Origin: Sequoia sempervirens
Taxonomy: Eukaryota > Streptophyta > Pinopsida > Cupressales > Cupressaceae
NCBI GenBank assembly: GCA_007258455.2
Contig: VDFB02000003.1
Location: 44,760,077 to 44,824,076 of the forward strand
Direction: 5' to 3'
DNA: 64,000 nucleotides
Below the pieces are notes generated by a model. It searched no databases and was not told where the DNA came from. It saw only the letters and a program-made list of their open reading frames with translations. Made by a program: the position numbers and the translations under genes. Shown here piece after piece: positions 25,083 through 35,534 of this stretch. Within the stretch, counting starts at the first letter, position 1. Each line of letters begins with the position of its first letter.

Positions 25083-26302
25083 TGTTGGCCTCCTACAATG
25101 ATTTAATAACTAAGCCATTATAGACATGATTAAGAGATTGGACATCTAACCTAAATAGCTATTTCAATCATCATGAAGGTGAATTTAACTTGTCAACCCA
25201 TGGACATGAAGTTGAAATGGGCCAGCATAGTATGTGCACTAGGAACTCAAAGTGGCCATTTTCATTCTATAGCTAAGGAACACACAATATTGAAAGTAAA
25301 TTGCTTAGAAGGGAATACCGTAAATTCCAATCATCAATCAACAACTACATCAAACTAGAATGCATAACAGAAATGAATTTTTGAGCAACAAATAGGGAAC
25401 TACTATGTCTTTTTTGGCTGCAGGAACAGTCACATAATGTAATTCTAGTGATTGCAGGAATAGTGGGTGCCAAATTTCTAACTAATTACTAAACAAGTAA
25501 TACTAAACTAGTACTAAACTAAAGGATGGATTACTCACCAAGTGGCCCCCCTTGGATAAGTATCCTCTAAAACTAATGAGAACTTAGATGCTCAAACTCA
25601 AAACTTTATTTTATTCACTGTAAATCATGAGTACAAAAGAGTAATGTATTATTGAAAATTTGAGAGTGCAAGTACAATATCAAGTCGTGCAACCTCCAAA
25701 AAGGAGCGTCTGATCCTTATTTATACTATCAACTAATAAAGGCAGTCAAATCCATGACTGGGAGGACACCATTTAGGGAAAATAAAGAAAGTGGAGTGGC
25801 GGTGGTTATGCACGCATGGAATTCGGTTAGACATGTAGGTCTAGATGCAAATTTAGCACAATAGTAACGCCCATGTCTACTCAACATCATTAAAGTCCAC
25901 TACAAGGCAGTTACATTTGGTTGCATGATGAAAATTCTACCGTTGACCTCCTTTGACCTTTGAGAGATTCCTTTGCTGGACATTACGGTGCATGCCCAGC
26001 TAATAGTGTTTTCCTCAACTTAGCATCCTCAATTAAATCTACATGGTAATGTCAGTACACACAATAACTATATATCTATAACTACCTTATGGAACATTTA
26101 TTAACCACATGCAAAATCAATATGGATAATCCACATAATACACCAATGTCATTAAAACTTGTAGAAATAGGATTAAGCTAAATGTCTATGGTTTGGGGGA
26201 AATATTATAAAAATATCAACATTTAGCATCAAAGTCCATGACAACTGCCAACAAATAAACTATAGATTCTACCCAACATTGGACCAAAAAATAGGTTCAT
26301 CA
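25083..26302 (-). repeat. Element 2 5' LTR (1220 bp)
   Basis: On the + strand it begins TGTTGGCC and ends GGTTCATCA, followed by the acatt duplication at 26303-26307. It pairs with 14767-15991. Confidence 0.92.
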
Positions 26303-26307
26303 ACATT
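26303..26307 (+). repeat. Target site duplication of element 2, right copy
   Basis: ACATT is identical to 14762-14766. The LINE reading frame continues from the next base. Confidence 0.85.
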
Positions 26308-27440
26308 ATTAGACAAGAGGTGGTGGATGTTCTAAATGAACCAAGAGCCTCTAAATGAATTTTGAAGGAAATTAACAACACTTTTCTGGCCTTGGTGCCA
26401 AAGAAAGAGAAGCCAATGTCATTGGACAAATTTAGGCCGATAGCATTATGCAAAACATTATACAAAATTATGGAAAATTCAATGGAAAATAGGTTGAAGA
26501 CAATCCTATCTGCATTGATATCGGAAGAACAGATTGGCTTTGTGTCAGGTCACTCAATCTTCGATGGGGTGATCATTGTGCAGGAGGTTATTTATTCTTT
26601 GTAGAATATTAGGTGTCAAGGAATGTTGGTGAAATTAGACATCAAGAAAGCATATGATATGGTGGATTGGATATTCCTGTGTAAGGCTCTAGAAGCCTTT
26701 AGGTTTGGTAAGGAGTGGGTTTCATGGATTTACATGTGTATCTCGCGCCTACGATACTCAATCCTCATAAACGGTGAACCTAAAGGTTTTTTTGAAGCAT
26801 CCAGGGGTCTAAGGCAGGGATACCCCTTATCTCCCTTCCTTTATATTCTAATGGATGAGGCTCTAGGATGAGCAATCTTGTGGATGGCCTATAGGAACTA
26901 GATCACTGATGTCCAAGTAATGAGTGGGTTGCTAGCAGTAATGCACCAACAATTCATAGATGACACAATGTTCTTTGGTGCTTCTAGGTGGGGTGAGGCT
27001 ATGACTATCAAATAGATTCTTAATTGCTATGTGGAAGCTTCTAGTTAGAGTGTGAGTGAGGCCAAATTTAAGATCTTCTTTCTAAACACAGACCCTAATT
27101 TGGTGCAGGAAGTGGTTGAGGCATTAAATTTCAAGATTGGTCAATTTCCAATGACATATTTGAGACTACCTTTAGAAAGGGGGGTAAGGATTGGAAAACT
27201 ATGGGATCCACTAGAAGACAAAATCAACAACCGTCTCTTTGCTTGGGGTGGTAAGTGGTTGTCTTGGGTGAGTAGGATTGTCATGCTTAAGGAGGTCATG
27301 TTTTCCCTCCCAATTTACTTAATGTCTTTCTTGGCGCTTTTGGGAAATAAGGTTGGGCAGTCGAATCAAAGCATGAGATGCTTCTTTTGGCAAGGCAATG
27401 TGGATCCGAGGAAATTTGATTTAATTTCCTAGGAGGGCAT
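26308..27440 (+). pseudogene. LINE RT, central part
   Basis: Non-LTR RT motifs are in order: TFLALVPKKEKPMSLDKFRP, IALCKTLYKIM, SEEQIGFVSGHSIFDGV (QxGF), LVKLDIKKAYDMVDWIFL, LINGEPKGFF, ASRGLRQGYPLSPFLYIL, then QFIDDTMFFG at about 26950, where the usual YADD box reads FIDD with the second and third residues of the catalytic set kept as DD. The thumb follows (MTYLRLPLERG). Internal TAG and TGA stops break it into pieces. Confidence 0.85.
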
Positions 27441-28030
27441 ATGAAATCAAAAGGGAATGGTGGTGTTGGTCTTAGAAATATGATCAAACAAAATAGAGCT
27501 TTGGGTGCAAAATTGATTTGGAGCATGTTCATGTGCAATGAGGCTAAGTGGACGTGGGTACTTCAAAGTAAATATTTGGGTGATAACAATGGAAACATAA
27601 TACTGGTAGAGAACTTGCCAAGGGGCTCTAGGATTTGGAATTTCATGTGGGCTTATCACCCTCTTATTCAGGATCATCTTTCCTGGGATGTATATGATGG
27701 TAGAACTACCATCTTTTGGGAGGACTCGTGGTGTGGCTTCCTGAGTATTGATAGAAGTGTGGAGATTGTGTAGTCAAAAAACATCTTACAAAGATAATGG
27801 GGACGTTATGTGCGTGACTATTTAGAGGAGACCAGAGTGGATGGGATGCCCATCTTCAAGTGGAAGAAAGTGGATTTGGGGCTCATTCCTCAAGAGGAAG
27901 CGATGCTGCTAAGGTAGGAATTGGAAAAGTGAACAATATTGATTCATCTGGGGAGTGATAAGCTTGTTTGGTCAAGTTTTGTGTTAGGTTAGTATAAGTC
28001 TAAGGATGGCTATCGGGTGTAATGTATGAC
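27441..28030 (+). pseudogene. LINE post-RT linker
   Basis: The frame at 27441-27773 has GNGGVGLRNMIKQNRALGAK and TTIFWEDSWCGF, the conserved GGLGIR...NxALLAKW and FWxDxW segments of plant L1 ORF2. There are stops near 27771 and onward. Confidence 0.75.
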
Positions 28031-28270
28031 TAAGGAGGCTTCAACACTGCCTTTTCACCTCTGCTGGGATGGCTCATTTCTGCCAAAGGCTGACACCTTT
28101 TTGTGGGCAGCATTATAGAGCAAGGTTTTGACTATGAACAAGTTCAAAGGGCTAGGTTACGCGGGCCCATCAAGATGTGTGATGTGTAGGTGTGCAGAAG
28201 AAGACTTGAATCATTTACTTGAAGAGTGTCCTTTCGTTCAAGCATTCTAGAAGTGGCTATGTGTGAGACT
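28031..28270 (+). pseudogene. LINE zinc-binding (zf-RVT) segment
   Basis: FLPKADTFLWAAL, then RCVMCRCAEEDLNHLLEECP, fits the zf-RVT pattern (CxxC...H...C) found after RT in plant L1 ORF2. One TAG interrupts it. Confidence 0.75.
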
Positions 28271-28649
28271 AAGATGGAGTGAGATAATGTATAACAATAT
28301 TCTAGCGTTATTTTCCTCTTGGCCAGTGTTGAAGAAGAATTCACTATTCAGCGAGCTATGGGTGGTGAGTCCATCATTAGTGATTTGGGAACTGTGGAAG
28401 GAGAGTAATAGGAGGATTTTCATGGATAGTGCAAGAGATTTTTTGGCCTTCATTAATGGATTAGAGGTGCGGCTATAGTGGAGGTGGTGAATTGAAGGGT
28501 GAGGCATACGAATTTGAATGACATGACATTTTTAAATTAGGACAAAAGAATGTGGTCTATCTAGTTTGGTTTGAACATTCCCAAACCTGGAACCCAATTG
28601 CAAGATAGAAAGGGTGAAAAGCATAAAGGTGTGGTGTGGCTACCCTTAA

Positions 28650-29078
28650 GGGAAGGTTAGTATAAGCTCAATTTTGATGGCACATCCCCAGGAAATCTGG
28701 GGGTGTCTGGAGCTGGGTGTTCAATTAGGGATGCCTCAGACTATTTAGTGGCAGAGAAATCTCAGCCATTACTAGTATGAAATAACACCATTGATGAGCT
28801 AAGGGACCTCATTTGTGGCCTCTAGTTGTGTAGGAAATTGTGTTTGGGGAAGGTCAATATTGAAGGGTATTCGATGGTAGTAATACAAGCATTGAAATCT
28901 GGAAAGATGGTGAATTGGAGGTTACAATCTCTCTTGGAGGAAGTGTGCAACCCAACTGAGGACTTTAATGCATTCTCGATGAGGCATACATATAGGGAGG
29001 CCAATGAGTTGGAAAATAGATTGGTGAGTGAGGGTGTGGAGGGCATATTGGCCACTCACATTGGCCTTAGGACTTAGG
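28650..29078 (+). pseudogene. LINE C-terminal RNase H
   Basis: LNFDGTSPGNLGVSGAGCSI (first Asp), a TIDELRDL segment (Glu), IEGYSMVVIQ, where the usual E-x-D reads E-G-Y, and HTYREANELENRL (family form REANxxADxLA). This is the archaeal-like RNase H known at the end of some plant L1 elements. The third catalytic Asp appears replaced and two TAG/TGA-type stops are present, so it is inactive. Confidence 0.7.
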
Positions 29079-29406
29079 AATGTGGTTGAGTTGGGTGTTG
29101 ATCCCTATGGAAACTTGGTGGAGTTAGCAATATTGGATGTGTTGTTATGTGCGGATGGCATAAATCATTTGTTTGAGTTGGTGCAGTGGGGGGGTGTAGT
29201 GTGAAGAGGAAGCATTTATTTCCATTCTTGTCATTGGGGTGGTGTGGCGGCTTGTGGATCTCTTGCGGATGTGGGGAGGACAATACAATAGAATGATTTG
29301 GCACCTCTCATTTAAACTCACATGAATTGTGGGTGTTTAAAGGTGGTGGGAGATGAGCATTGCTCATTCAAATGAATGAGCCGAAGGTGGTGGTAAGTGA
29401 GCAGAG
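29079..29406 (+). other. LINE 3' region, no gene seen
   Basis: This is G/T-rich sequence after the RNase H with stops in every frame I followed. It is probably LINE 3' UTR. Confidence 0.4.
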
Positions 29407-29960
29407 ATGATGGAGACTCCCATACTCTTGATGACAACACACAAGCTGTGTGATTTCCTTGGGAAAATAAATGAGAATCGACTAAGATTAGTGTTTAACG
29501 AATGGGATCCTTTGGTGTTAGGTGCGATTGAGCTTGTTCTTGGGAAGGATTTCATGGTGCGACTGAGTGTTATCATATGAACGTGGACATATCCTCTAGA
29601 TTTTTAGTGGCGTTGGATGTGGAAATTCCAAAGGCTATGGTGTTGTTGATAGCCAATTATTTGTGATAGCCGACCTTTTGGGTGGGGTTGGAGGATTTCA
29701 TAATCATTGGAGAGCTAGGTGTCGACATGCCTCATCCACACAACTTGGCCAGGGTTTTTCTGCCTCACATTCAAGTCAAGTGTTATCCCTTCCTCTTAGA
29801 TGTGAAAGGTAATGAGCTAGTGGTGCACAAATAATGGGCTTGGCGTGGGGAAAACTTCTTGAAGGTTTTCTTGTATATGGAGGCTGCGCTGGGGGTGGAT
29901 TGGAAAGAAAGGTTTCATGAATATCTATTGGAAGAAGGTGTGCTCCTGGAATAGGGGCTC
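29407..29960 (+). pseudogene. Unidentified coding-like relic in LINE 3' region
   Basis: A 57-codon ORF (29407-29580, MMETPILLMTTHKLCDFLGK) is followed by readable pieces such as LGVDMPHPHNLARVFLPHIQ and VLYMEAALGVDWKERFHEYL-like text interrupted by stops. Amino-acid texture is protein-like (balanced hydrophobic and charged residues), but I recognise no family. It could be a decayed third LINE ORF, a captured host exon or chance. Low confidence. Confidence 0.3.
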
Positions 29961-30221
29961 TATTTTAGTGTCTGTGTCTCTCTAGTTGTCTCAATTTTTT
30001 TTTTTTGTAATGGTTGTGCAAATGGGTGGGTGGATTTGGCCACATAATATGTAATGGGTTGGTAGTCTTGGCTGGGTGGTGGGTTTTTTGGATTGTCACT
30101 GTATGGCCAGTATTGGGTGCATGTGGTTGGTTCAGGTTTTGGGTGGTATGTTGATGATCATTTCACCGCTGAGGTGGAGCTATAAATCCTTTTTTGATAG
30201 CAATGAAAACTATTTACGTAT

Positions 30222-30345
30222 CAAAAAATATATTATATATTATATATATCATATCATATTATATATATTATATATATACTAATATTATATATATATTAAT
30301 ATAAAATATTTATAAATATTAATATTATATTATAACATCTTAACT
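30222..30345. repeat. AT-rich microsatellite
   Basis: Irregular TATATA and ATTATATAT repeats follow directly after the A-rich LINE tail. Simple-sequence expansion at a LINE 3' end is common. Confidence 0.7.
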
Positions 30346-30576
30346 TTAAATCTATACTAATTTTTATATATTAATATTGTTGAAATAACAGATATCTATT
30401 ATATAGATTTAAGTAACGAATAACTATTTGATATTAGATATTCACTTTTAACTTTAAAAAATGGATATTTGCTTTTATCAGATATCCAAAAATAACAAAT
30501 ATTCATTTTGCTTCATTATTGCTTTGGTATTTGGATTGGGGGCAACCAACTTGAAAAGTCAACATCCCTAACACAT
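30346..30576. other. AT-rich intergenic DNA
   Basis: No ORF or known repeat is seen. Short repeats of GATATTCA-like text occur around 30390-30500. Confidence 0.4.
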
Positions 30577-31364
30577 TTATAGGGGCTGCAAGATTTTTTC
30601 AAACTTCACCCTTCGTGTTGATGGATTTTTTTCATTTGATTTTGATGAAATGAAAAGGGTTTATTCAACAAATTGACAACATTCTACAGATATAAGATAT
30701 GCTTTATTTCAAATTTAATAGGTAATTATTATTGATTTTCTACATGCACTATGTGTAAAGTCCTAATTGATAGGTTGATTGAAAAAAATCTATAACTTTT
30801 AAACAACTATGCATTTTTTGAATCCGAAAGATGCATCACACACTATGCTTCACTATTATAGTTTAAAAAAAATGAATTTCATAAATTTTTAACCAAGTGA
30901 GGGTGGCCAAATAAATGGTTTTTAATATTTAAACAAATTCCTACTAGAAAATTCATAACTAATTATTTACTTGCAAAAAAGTTACAAAAAAATATGTGTT
31001 ACATCCAAGAATGTGTCCTCTACTTATATTGAAAGATATAGAAAAAAATATTTATTGTTGCTCCCCATTAGGGTAGTCAGACAAACACCTGCTTTTTATT
31101 TATTTTTCCAAATTTTAAAGTACTGCTGCATTGAAATCTTAAATTTTCACCAAATCAAATCACTTTTTTTTTTTTTTTCCAAAAAAGGCCTAGTAGCTTA
31201 CAAACTACATTCAATTTTCTACAAATTAAATTCCTACGTATTTTGAAAATTATGTTAATAGCCTATTCAAATTCTTATGTGAAGTTGCTTAAGTTTGTTT
31301 TTCTGAATTTTCATTGTTGTGACTTAGGGACCTAGTTTGGACCCCCATGATCCTACACTCACCC
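30577..31364 (-). mobile_element. Diverged copy of TIR transposon (same family as 39309-40025)
   Basis: Read on the - strand, this stretch is homologous to the 717-bp element at 39309-40025 over nearly its whole length. Shared blocks include GAAATGAAAAGGGTTT, TATGCTTTA, AAGTCCT-ATTGATAG, ATGCATCACA, CTATGCTTCAC, TCACCAAAT and CCATGATCCT near the end. Terminal repeats are eroded (GGGGCTGCAAGAT and ATCCTACACTCACCC). No transposase is encoded, so it is non-autonomous. Ends are approximate. Confidence 0.7.
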
Positions 31365-32420
31365 TCCTGCAAGGAAGGAGATTCTAAGAGTGGAATTTGT
31401 ATAAAAAAATTTCAAATGGAAGGATATGATTCTAGGAAATCATCTAGGGCACCCTCTAGCATATCAAAATCCTACTCTAAAAAGACATTATCAAATGCAT
31501 TGAAATATTGAACAAAAGATCCGACATGAGGTGTTCACGTTAGGTTCAACAAAATGTAAAGGAGGGGATTTGCTACTCTCAAGACGATGAGGTATTTAGG
31601 AGAAAATAGATCTCAACTACCACAATTGACACAACCTAAGTGAACTAGAAATATAAGTGTTTTAGGATTGAATTCTAAGCTATGCTTAACGACATATGTA
31701 ACTAAAAATTTCAAATAACTTATAGATATAGGGTGATAAAAATGTTTAGTTTATAGAAGTGGAAAGCACTGAATACATAGAATATGATATTTGTTGGGTG
31801 ACGTCTTGACCTTGGATGCCAGTGCATTGTGAGGATGTTTGCGTGTCTACACTATCATTTTTACAAATAGAACCCATAAATTGTCAGAATGAAGTCCTTT
31901 TCTCACCGAAACTGTTTGTCACCTACACACATAGAAACAAAGAAAATTGTTGGGGCTATGTAGGGGTTTTCCTCAGTCAAACCCCGTTCTTGTGTTTCTA
32001 CCTCCACAAATAGGTAGACAAGATCAAAAGACATAAAAAGTAAAATCTAGATGTGTGTGATGGAAATAAACCCTGCTATGGAAGAGAACCCCTATCATGA
32101 TGAAAAAACACTAGACGAGATCATATAAACATAAAAATAGACAAGATTGTTTGGATGATAAGAAAGAGAGTGTTACCAATAACTATGGCCCCTCTCTCAA
32201 GATGATAGATGTGGAAAGATCATAAACAAGAGGAGTCTTTGTTACTGCAAATGTCCAAGAAAAAAATTACTTTCATTCCTAACACTTCATTATTGCCCTC
32301 CATGAGATTGGAGTTGTAAAATATTGATCATGGATTTTATCATAAATGTATCAGGCACAATACATAATTGTGAAATTGGAACATGGTGCAATTTATGACA
32401 ATACACTTCCCAACTCAGCT
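31365..32420. other. Unassigned sequence
   Basis: No convincing gene is seen. It lies between the TIR element and the copia relic and could be the degraded 3' region or LTR of the copia element. Small open frames (for example 31816-32013) lack any family motif. Confidence 0.35.
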
Positions 32421-33421
32421 AACAACCACTGTAACTAGAGAATCTCCTTAGCTCCTTCAATAAGAGCAATGCATTCTACTTATGTGGTGGAAAGATCTAC
32501 CACTTTTTGCAATCTAGAAACCCAACTAATCACTACCCCTATAAAATTGAATACATATCTAGTGGTTGATCATCATTTGTCCAAGTCATCGACCATGTTA
32601 GAGTCAACAAAACCTTGCAGCTATACATCTTTTTCTCCAAATCTTGAAACATAATCAAAAGTTACCTTCTAATATCTCAAAATCCATTTCACAACTTGCT
32701 AGTGATTTTTACCTAAATTGCTCATGTACCTACTGAATACTCCTACTACATGAAAAATGTTGGGTCTTGTGTAGAACATTGCATACATGAGACTCCCAAC
32801 AATAGAAGAATATGTTGCTCATTCCATAAGATATTTTTATTTTTGTGTATGAGGACACATTTTAGCTGAAAGTTTGAAGTGATCAGCAAGAGGTGTGCTA
32901 ACGGGCTTAGCATTATTCATGCCAAATCTGTCCAAAATATTTTCAATATATTTTCCTTGTGAAAATTTTAATTCTCTTTTCTTCCTATCTTGATGATATT
33001 CATTCCAATAATTTTCTTGGCAGCTCCTAAGTCTTTCATAGAATTTTTTTAGCCAATTGTTGTTTCAAATTTCTAACAATAACCATGTAAGTTCTAGTCA
33101 CTACCATATCATCAACATATAACAATAGAAAAAAAAATCACCATTTTCTAAAACTTTGTAATAGACACAAGGATCAATTTCACATCTAGTGAAATTTTTT
33201 CTTAGCCATAAAAGATTCAAATTTTAAATACCATTAGCGGGGTGCTTGCTTTAGCCCATACAAACTACAACTCAATTTGCAAACTAGATCCTCATTATCT
33301 CTTTTGTTGAAGCCTTCAAGTTTCTACATATACAACTCCTCATCCAAATTACCATGGAGAAATGTTTTCTTGACATCAAGCTACTCCAATTCAAGGTCAT
33401 ACACAACAACTAATCCCAACA
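32420..33421 (-). pseudogene. Copia RT (C-terminal part) and RNase H remnant
   Basis: After the insert the frame resumes with LGLVVVYDLELE and LDVKKTFLHGNLDEELYM, then LVCKLSCSLYGLKQAPR and the catalytic YVDDM box near 33115-33130. Downstream comes the KFSQGKY-like and YLMHATRPD-like region in decayed form, then ALIEGAKEIL and LLAELG from the RNase H domain near 32440-32470. Many stops are present. Confidence 0.75.
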
Positions 33422-33748
33422 TGATGCAATGACATCTATCAACAACACAAATCATCTAGGATACTCAAAACCCAAACACAATGCCTAAAACTACCCCTTC
33501 AACTACCTGACCTTTCATCTTCCTCCCTTTTAAAATTTTTGCATTTTTTTAATATTGCTCATGACAACATTTAGCATTTTTTCAATTTTTACATTTTATG
33601 CCCAAAGACTCCTAAATGGTTAAATATGACCTAAAACAAACTTATTAGGGCCATATAGACCTCATTACAACATTAGATGATCAATTATAAATCAAAATCC
33701 TAAAGTTTCCTCATGGAGGCATGATCATGCTTGGGTGCACTTGCACCA
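33422..33748 (-). mobile_element. 327-bp solo-LTR-like insertion in copia RT
   Basis: On the + strand the insert begins TGATGCAA and ends TTGCACCA, giving short inverted termini and TG...CA ends. CAACA flanks it on both sides (33417-33421 and 33749-33753). Removing it and one CAACA joins the RT frame as TSVSAVL-GLVVVYDLELE, matching copia RT. The size, termini and 5-bp duplication fit a solo LTR or a TRIM. It encodes nothing. Confidence 0.75.
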
Positions 33749-33753
33749 CAACA

Positions 33754-33990
33754 CTGCTGAAACGGAAGTCATTTTTACTACTAGTGAAAAAAATTATGAG
33801 AAATCTACACCCTTATGTTGATCATAACCTTTCACCACTAATCTAACCCTATAGCTATTCTTCCCACAATCTTCTTCCTTTAGCTTGTATACCCACCTAT
33901 TTTTTAAATCTTTTTGGTGAGACAGAAGAGGGACCAAATCCCATGTGTGGTTATCCATCATGGAACCCATCTTATGCATAGATTCCATCC
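33754..33990 (-). pseudogene. Copia RT, N-terminal part
   Basis: The frame at 33988-33794 reads NHTWDLVPLLSHQKDLKNRW, VYKLKEE and YRVRLVVKGYDQHKGVDFS, the typical start of copia RT (NxTWxLVxLP, KWVFKxK, ARLVAKGxxQ). VVKMTSVSAVL follows, reaching the insert. Confidence 0.85.
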
Positions 33991-33999
33991 ATTTTTATT

Positions 34000-34520
34000 G
34001 TCTTTGTCTTCACATACTTCTTCAAATGTAGCAAGTTCTCCTCCATTGAAAATTATAAATTTTTGAATAAAATAATTATATTCAGATGGAGGTATATGCT
34101 CCCTGGTAGATCTAACACTTAAGGAAGAGACGCCTATGAAATGGGAAACTCTTGCACTAAGGTAAGTAGGTCATTTAGGGGTGGTGCACACCCTTCATCA
34201 CATGGAAAAAGGGAAATAGTGTTTGGTTGAAGCATATGGGAGTTGGGTTGTAACGTGTCATGTGAAATACCCTATGGTTGGTGCGAGTTATAATTTTTGA
34301 GTTTAGCATATCACTACCATCTAAGATGTCATTTAATGACTCAAACTCTTTTTAAGATGTCCCTTGTTCTTTTAGGCTAGGAATTATTTTCATTAAAGAT
34401 CATATCTCTATTGTGTGTGACCTATTTGGAGGTAGGATTCCACAACTGATAACCATACTTCTCATCATCGTATAAAAAAATGCATCTTTTGGACTTGACA
34501 TCCAACTTCATTCTTTTCTC
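34000..34520 (-). pseudogene. Copia integrase-RT linker, decayed
   Basis: This is the region between integrase and RT. It has stops in all frames and no motif beyond its position; a hydrophilic linker is usual here in copia Pol. Confidence 0.4.
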
Positions 34521-35063
34521 TCATTGAATGTGAATAAATGCTTCACAACCAAACATTTGCAAGTGATTGTAAGAAATTATTCTTCCCAACCACTTGTCCT
34601 CTGGAATATCAAAGTCCGATTGAGAAGATGGTCCTTGGTTAATCAAGTAGACCATTGTACTAACTACCTCTACCCAAAAATATTTACTCAATCTTCCATT
34701 AGAGAGCATGCTGCAATCTCTCTCCAAGATTGTTCGATACAACCTCTTAGCTACACCATTTTCATGAGGGGTGAAAGGGACAATCTTGATCCGATGTATA
34801 CCATTATCTGTAAAAAAGTTATCAAACTCCAAGGAAAAAATCTCTCCACCATTATCAATTTTCAAGCACTTGATTTTGTTTCTGGTTTGGTTTTCAATAA
34901 TTGCTTTGAAATTTTTAAATTTTTCAAATACTTTAGACTTCCTAGTTAACATATAAACCCAAACCTTTCTAGTGCAATCATCAAGAAAAGTAGCAAAATA
35001 TTTATAACCACAAATAGAAGTTACCTCTGTGGGACGAAAAACATCTAAATACACTAGCTCCAA
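34521..35063 (-). pseudogene. Copia integrase core
   Basis: An open 180-codon frame has LVYLDVFRPTEV (first Asp), GYKYFATFLDDCTRKVWVY, CLKIDNGGE (second Asp), then HENGVAKRLYRTILERD, where the catalytic Glu of NGVAERMNRT has become Lys, and SKYFWVEVVSTMVYLINQGP. It inserts element DNA in active relatives; the Glu loss marks it dead. Confidence 0.85.
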
Positions 35064-35111
35064 TGTTCATGTCTACTTGTCATGCCCTTGAATAGGGAAG
35101 TTGGTCCTCCT

Positions 35112-35520
35112 TTATTTTCTATAGATACAATTCTTACAAAATTCTAAATAAACTGATTTCAAACCTAGAAGTTGATACCGTTTGTGCAAAATCTCAAGGC
35201 TCTTCTTGCTCATATGCCCAAGCCTCTTGTGCCAAGGATTTAGCCCATTGTCCACAACCACCATCATAGCTCCCACTTCAATGTTACTCTCTAGCACATA
35301 CAAAGTTCCCAATTTTCTACCTCTTGCAATTAATAAGGCTCCTTTGGTCACCTTCCAAGTGTTGGATTCAAAAGTGATCCTACAACCTTGAGCATTTAGT
35401 TGTCCCACAAAAATCAGATTTCTCTTGAGTTGAGGAACATGTCACATCCTACAAAAATAATTGAATTCCATTTTTTAATTTTAATATCACACCTCCTTTA
35501 TCGACAATGTCACACTATTC
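35112..35520 (-). pseudogene. Copia GAG_pre-integrase zinc region
   Basis: WHKRLGHMSKKSLEILHKR and FCKNCIYRK form the HHCC zinc motif that precedes copia integrase. Upstream, AQGCRITFESNTWKVTKGA fits the CxxxFxxxxxxI..G region. The element is truncated beyond about 35520. Confidence 0.8.
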
Positions 35521-35534
35521 ATTATCACCATTTG

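Larger units (their letters stand above)
14767..26302 (-). mobile_element. Ty3/gypsy element 2 (Athila/Tat-like), complete structure
   Basis: The element is 11536 bp, reads on the - strand, and is bounded by two LTRs and the acatt duplication. From its 5' end at 26302 the order is LTR, PBS, gag, protease, RT, RNase H, integrase, spacer, extra ORF, PPT, LTR. Proteins resemble those of element 1 but the LTRs do not. In the part compared, the two LTRs differ at roughly one base in ten, so the insertion is old. ORFs contain scattered stops. Confidence 0.92.
26308..30221 (+). mobile_element. L1-type LINE, 3' part
   Basis: This continues the LINE of 11410-14766. It holds most of the RT, the thumb and linker region, a zinc-binding segment, a C-terminal RNase H and a long 3' region. 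That region ends in a short A-rich tail (GTATCAAAAAA) just before an AT microsatellite. Confidence 0.8.
32420..35520 (-). mobile_element. Ty1/copia relic, 5' truncated
   Basis: On the - strand the order is GAG_pre-integrase, integrase, RT, RNase H, the Ty1/copia arrangement. Gag, protease and the 5' LTR are missing, and homology ends near 35520 where an unrelated repeat starts. No LTR was recognised at the other end. The RT holds a 327-bp insert (33422-33748). Confidence 0.8.

Noticed and set aside
30222..30345. AT-rich stretch as a replication origin or matrix attachment site
   Set aside because: It is simple-sequence DNA at a LINE 3' end, and nothing else in the sequence supports a special function.
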